From Laguncularia racemosa (lineage: Eukaryota > Streptophyta > Magnoliopsida > Myrtales > Combretaceae), in contig JBBMOL010000101.1 of the NCBI GenBank assembly GCA_037954665.1, positions 1,798,001 through 1,862,000 on the forward strand: 64,000 nucleotides of DNA, read 5' to 3'. Position 1 is the first letter of the stretch. Each line of letters begins with the position of its first letter. The notes beneath the pieces are model-generated. The model searched no databases, was not told the DNA's origin, and was given only the letters and a program-made list of their open reading frames with translations. The translations under genes and the position numbers were made by a program. Positions 63,501 through 64,000 of this stretch are shown here, one piece after another.

Positions 63501-64000
63501 AAGCTGGATCATAGATCCAAATTAAATTGTGAAAATTTTATAATAAGAAATAAATGGAAATTTGAGAAAAAAAATTGTGAAAAATAATGAAGAGACGAGG
63601 GCGGGTAACTCAACATGATGATGATTAACTTTAAGATACCTTTTTACCAAAGAAAGATTGGCTATCCTTGCAGTTCTTTTGATGACAGCTGCTACTTGTG
63701 AAGGGATCCGTCGTGAAATCTCCATGGTATTTATACTTGCTCTGTTTTAGACACTTTTGAAATTTATAAGCACAATTTGCTTTGACTGTTGACTGCAACT
63801 GACCGTTATTCATTTTGTGGTGCAGTTAAACAATGTCAAGGACTTCAATCATAAGAAGCATACAGCTCGTACATATGAAAATAATTCTCCTTTACGGATG
63901 AGAAAATGATATTTTGAGGGGGGGAAAAATAAAAATCATTATTACTCAATTTAGTGTGGAAATTAACTATAATTAATAACTATTATTTGCTACAGTTACC
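60556..64000. other. ALY 3' UTR and downstream DNA without recognised gene
   Basis: The ALY transcript probably ends within about 200-250 bases of the stop (T- and A-rich sequence near 60740-60800). Beyond that I find only short unsupported open frames and poly-T or poly-A runs (62038, 62174, 63130-63200). Bases 60800-62000 are less AT-rich than the rest, so an untranslated transcript or long 3' extension is possible but not shown. Confidence 0.5.

Overview
This is nuclear DNA from a flowering plant, most likely a eudicot. The evidence is an intron-containing ALY/REF mRNA-export gene, a eukaryotic tRNA-Val gene, very AT-rich intergenic DNA, a 5'-truncated LINE, and two large Ty3/gypsy retrotransposons of the Tat/Ogre type. 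The species cannot be fixed from sequence alone.

Layout. (1) 1-17,000 is a mosaic of local segmental duplications. It carries four relics or copies of a small uncharacterised membrane-protein gene on the minus strand: copy A appears intact, B has an altered C-terminus, C is a pseudogene and D is only a broken first exon. (2) 17,000-20,600 holds a hAT-like non-autonomous element and a 5'-truncated LINE with a 13-bp target-site duplication (TSD). (3) 20,629-49,920 is one nested retrotransposon block. An older Tat/Ogre element (element 1, about 14.4 kb of its own sequence) carries a second copy of the same family (element 2, 14.8 kb) inside its 3' LTR. Both outer ends and the nesting junction have 5-bp TSDs. 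Each element has about 2-kb LTRs, a tRNA-Arg(ACG)-type primer binding site, an extra ORF upstream of gag, gag-protease, a candidate in-frame intron between protease and reverse transcriptase, RT, RNase H, a second (archaeal-type) RNase H, integrase, a long 3' untranslated region with tandem repeats, and a polypurine tract. Both are dead by many stops and 1-bp deletions. (4) 49,926-55,920 is gene-poor, with one more hAT-like element. (5) 55,939-56,011 is tRNA-Val(AAC) on the minus strand, divergent from (6) the five-exon ALY/THO4 gene at 56,275-60,555 on the plus strand, the one clearly functional protein gene. (7) 60,556-64,000 is 3' flank in which I recognise no gene.

How the parts work together. 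In the retrotransposons, LTR-driven RNA would have been reverse transcribed from the tRNA-Arg primer, and the gag-pro and RT-to-integrase frames would join only after splicing. ALY supplies an mRNA-export adaptor. Nothing here convinces me of a wholly new biological system. The most informative signals are the frame-preserving pol intron seen in both copies, the self-nesting, the expanded 37-bp array in the 3' UTR, and a perfect Pol III box-A motif with a box-B-like partner inside the LTRs.
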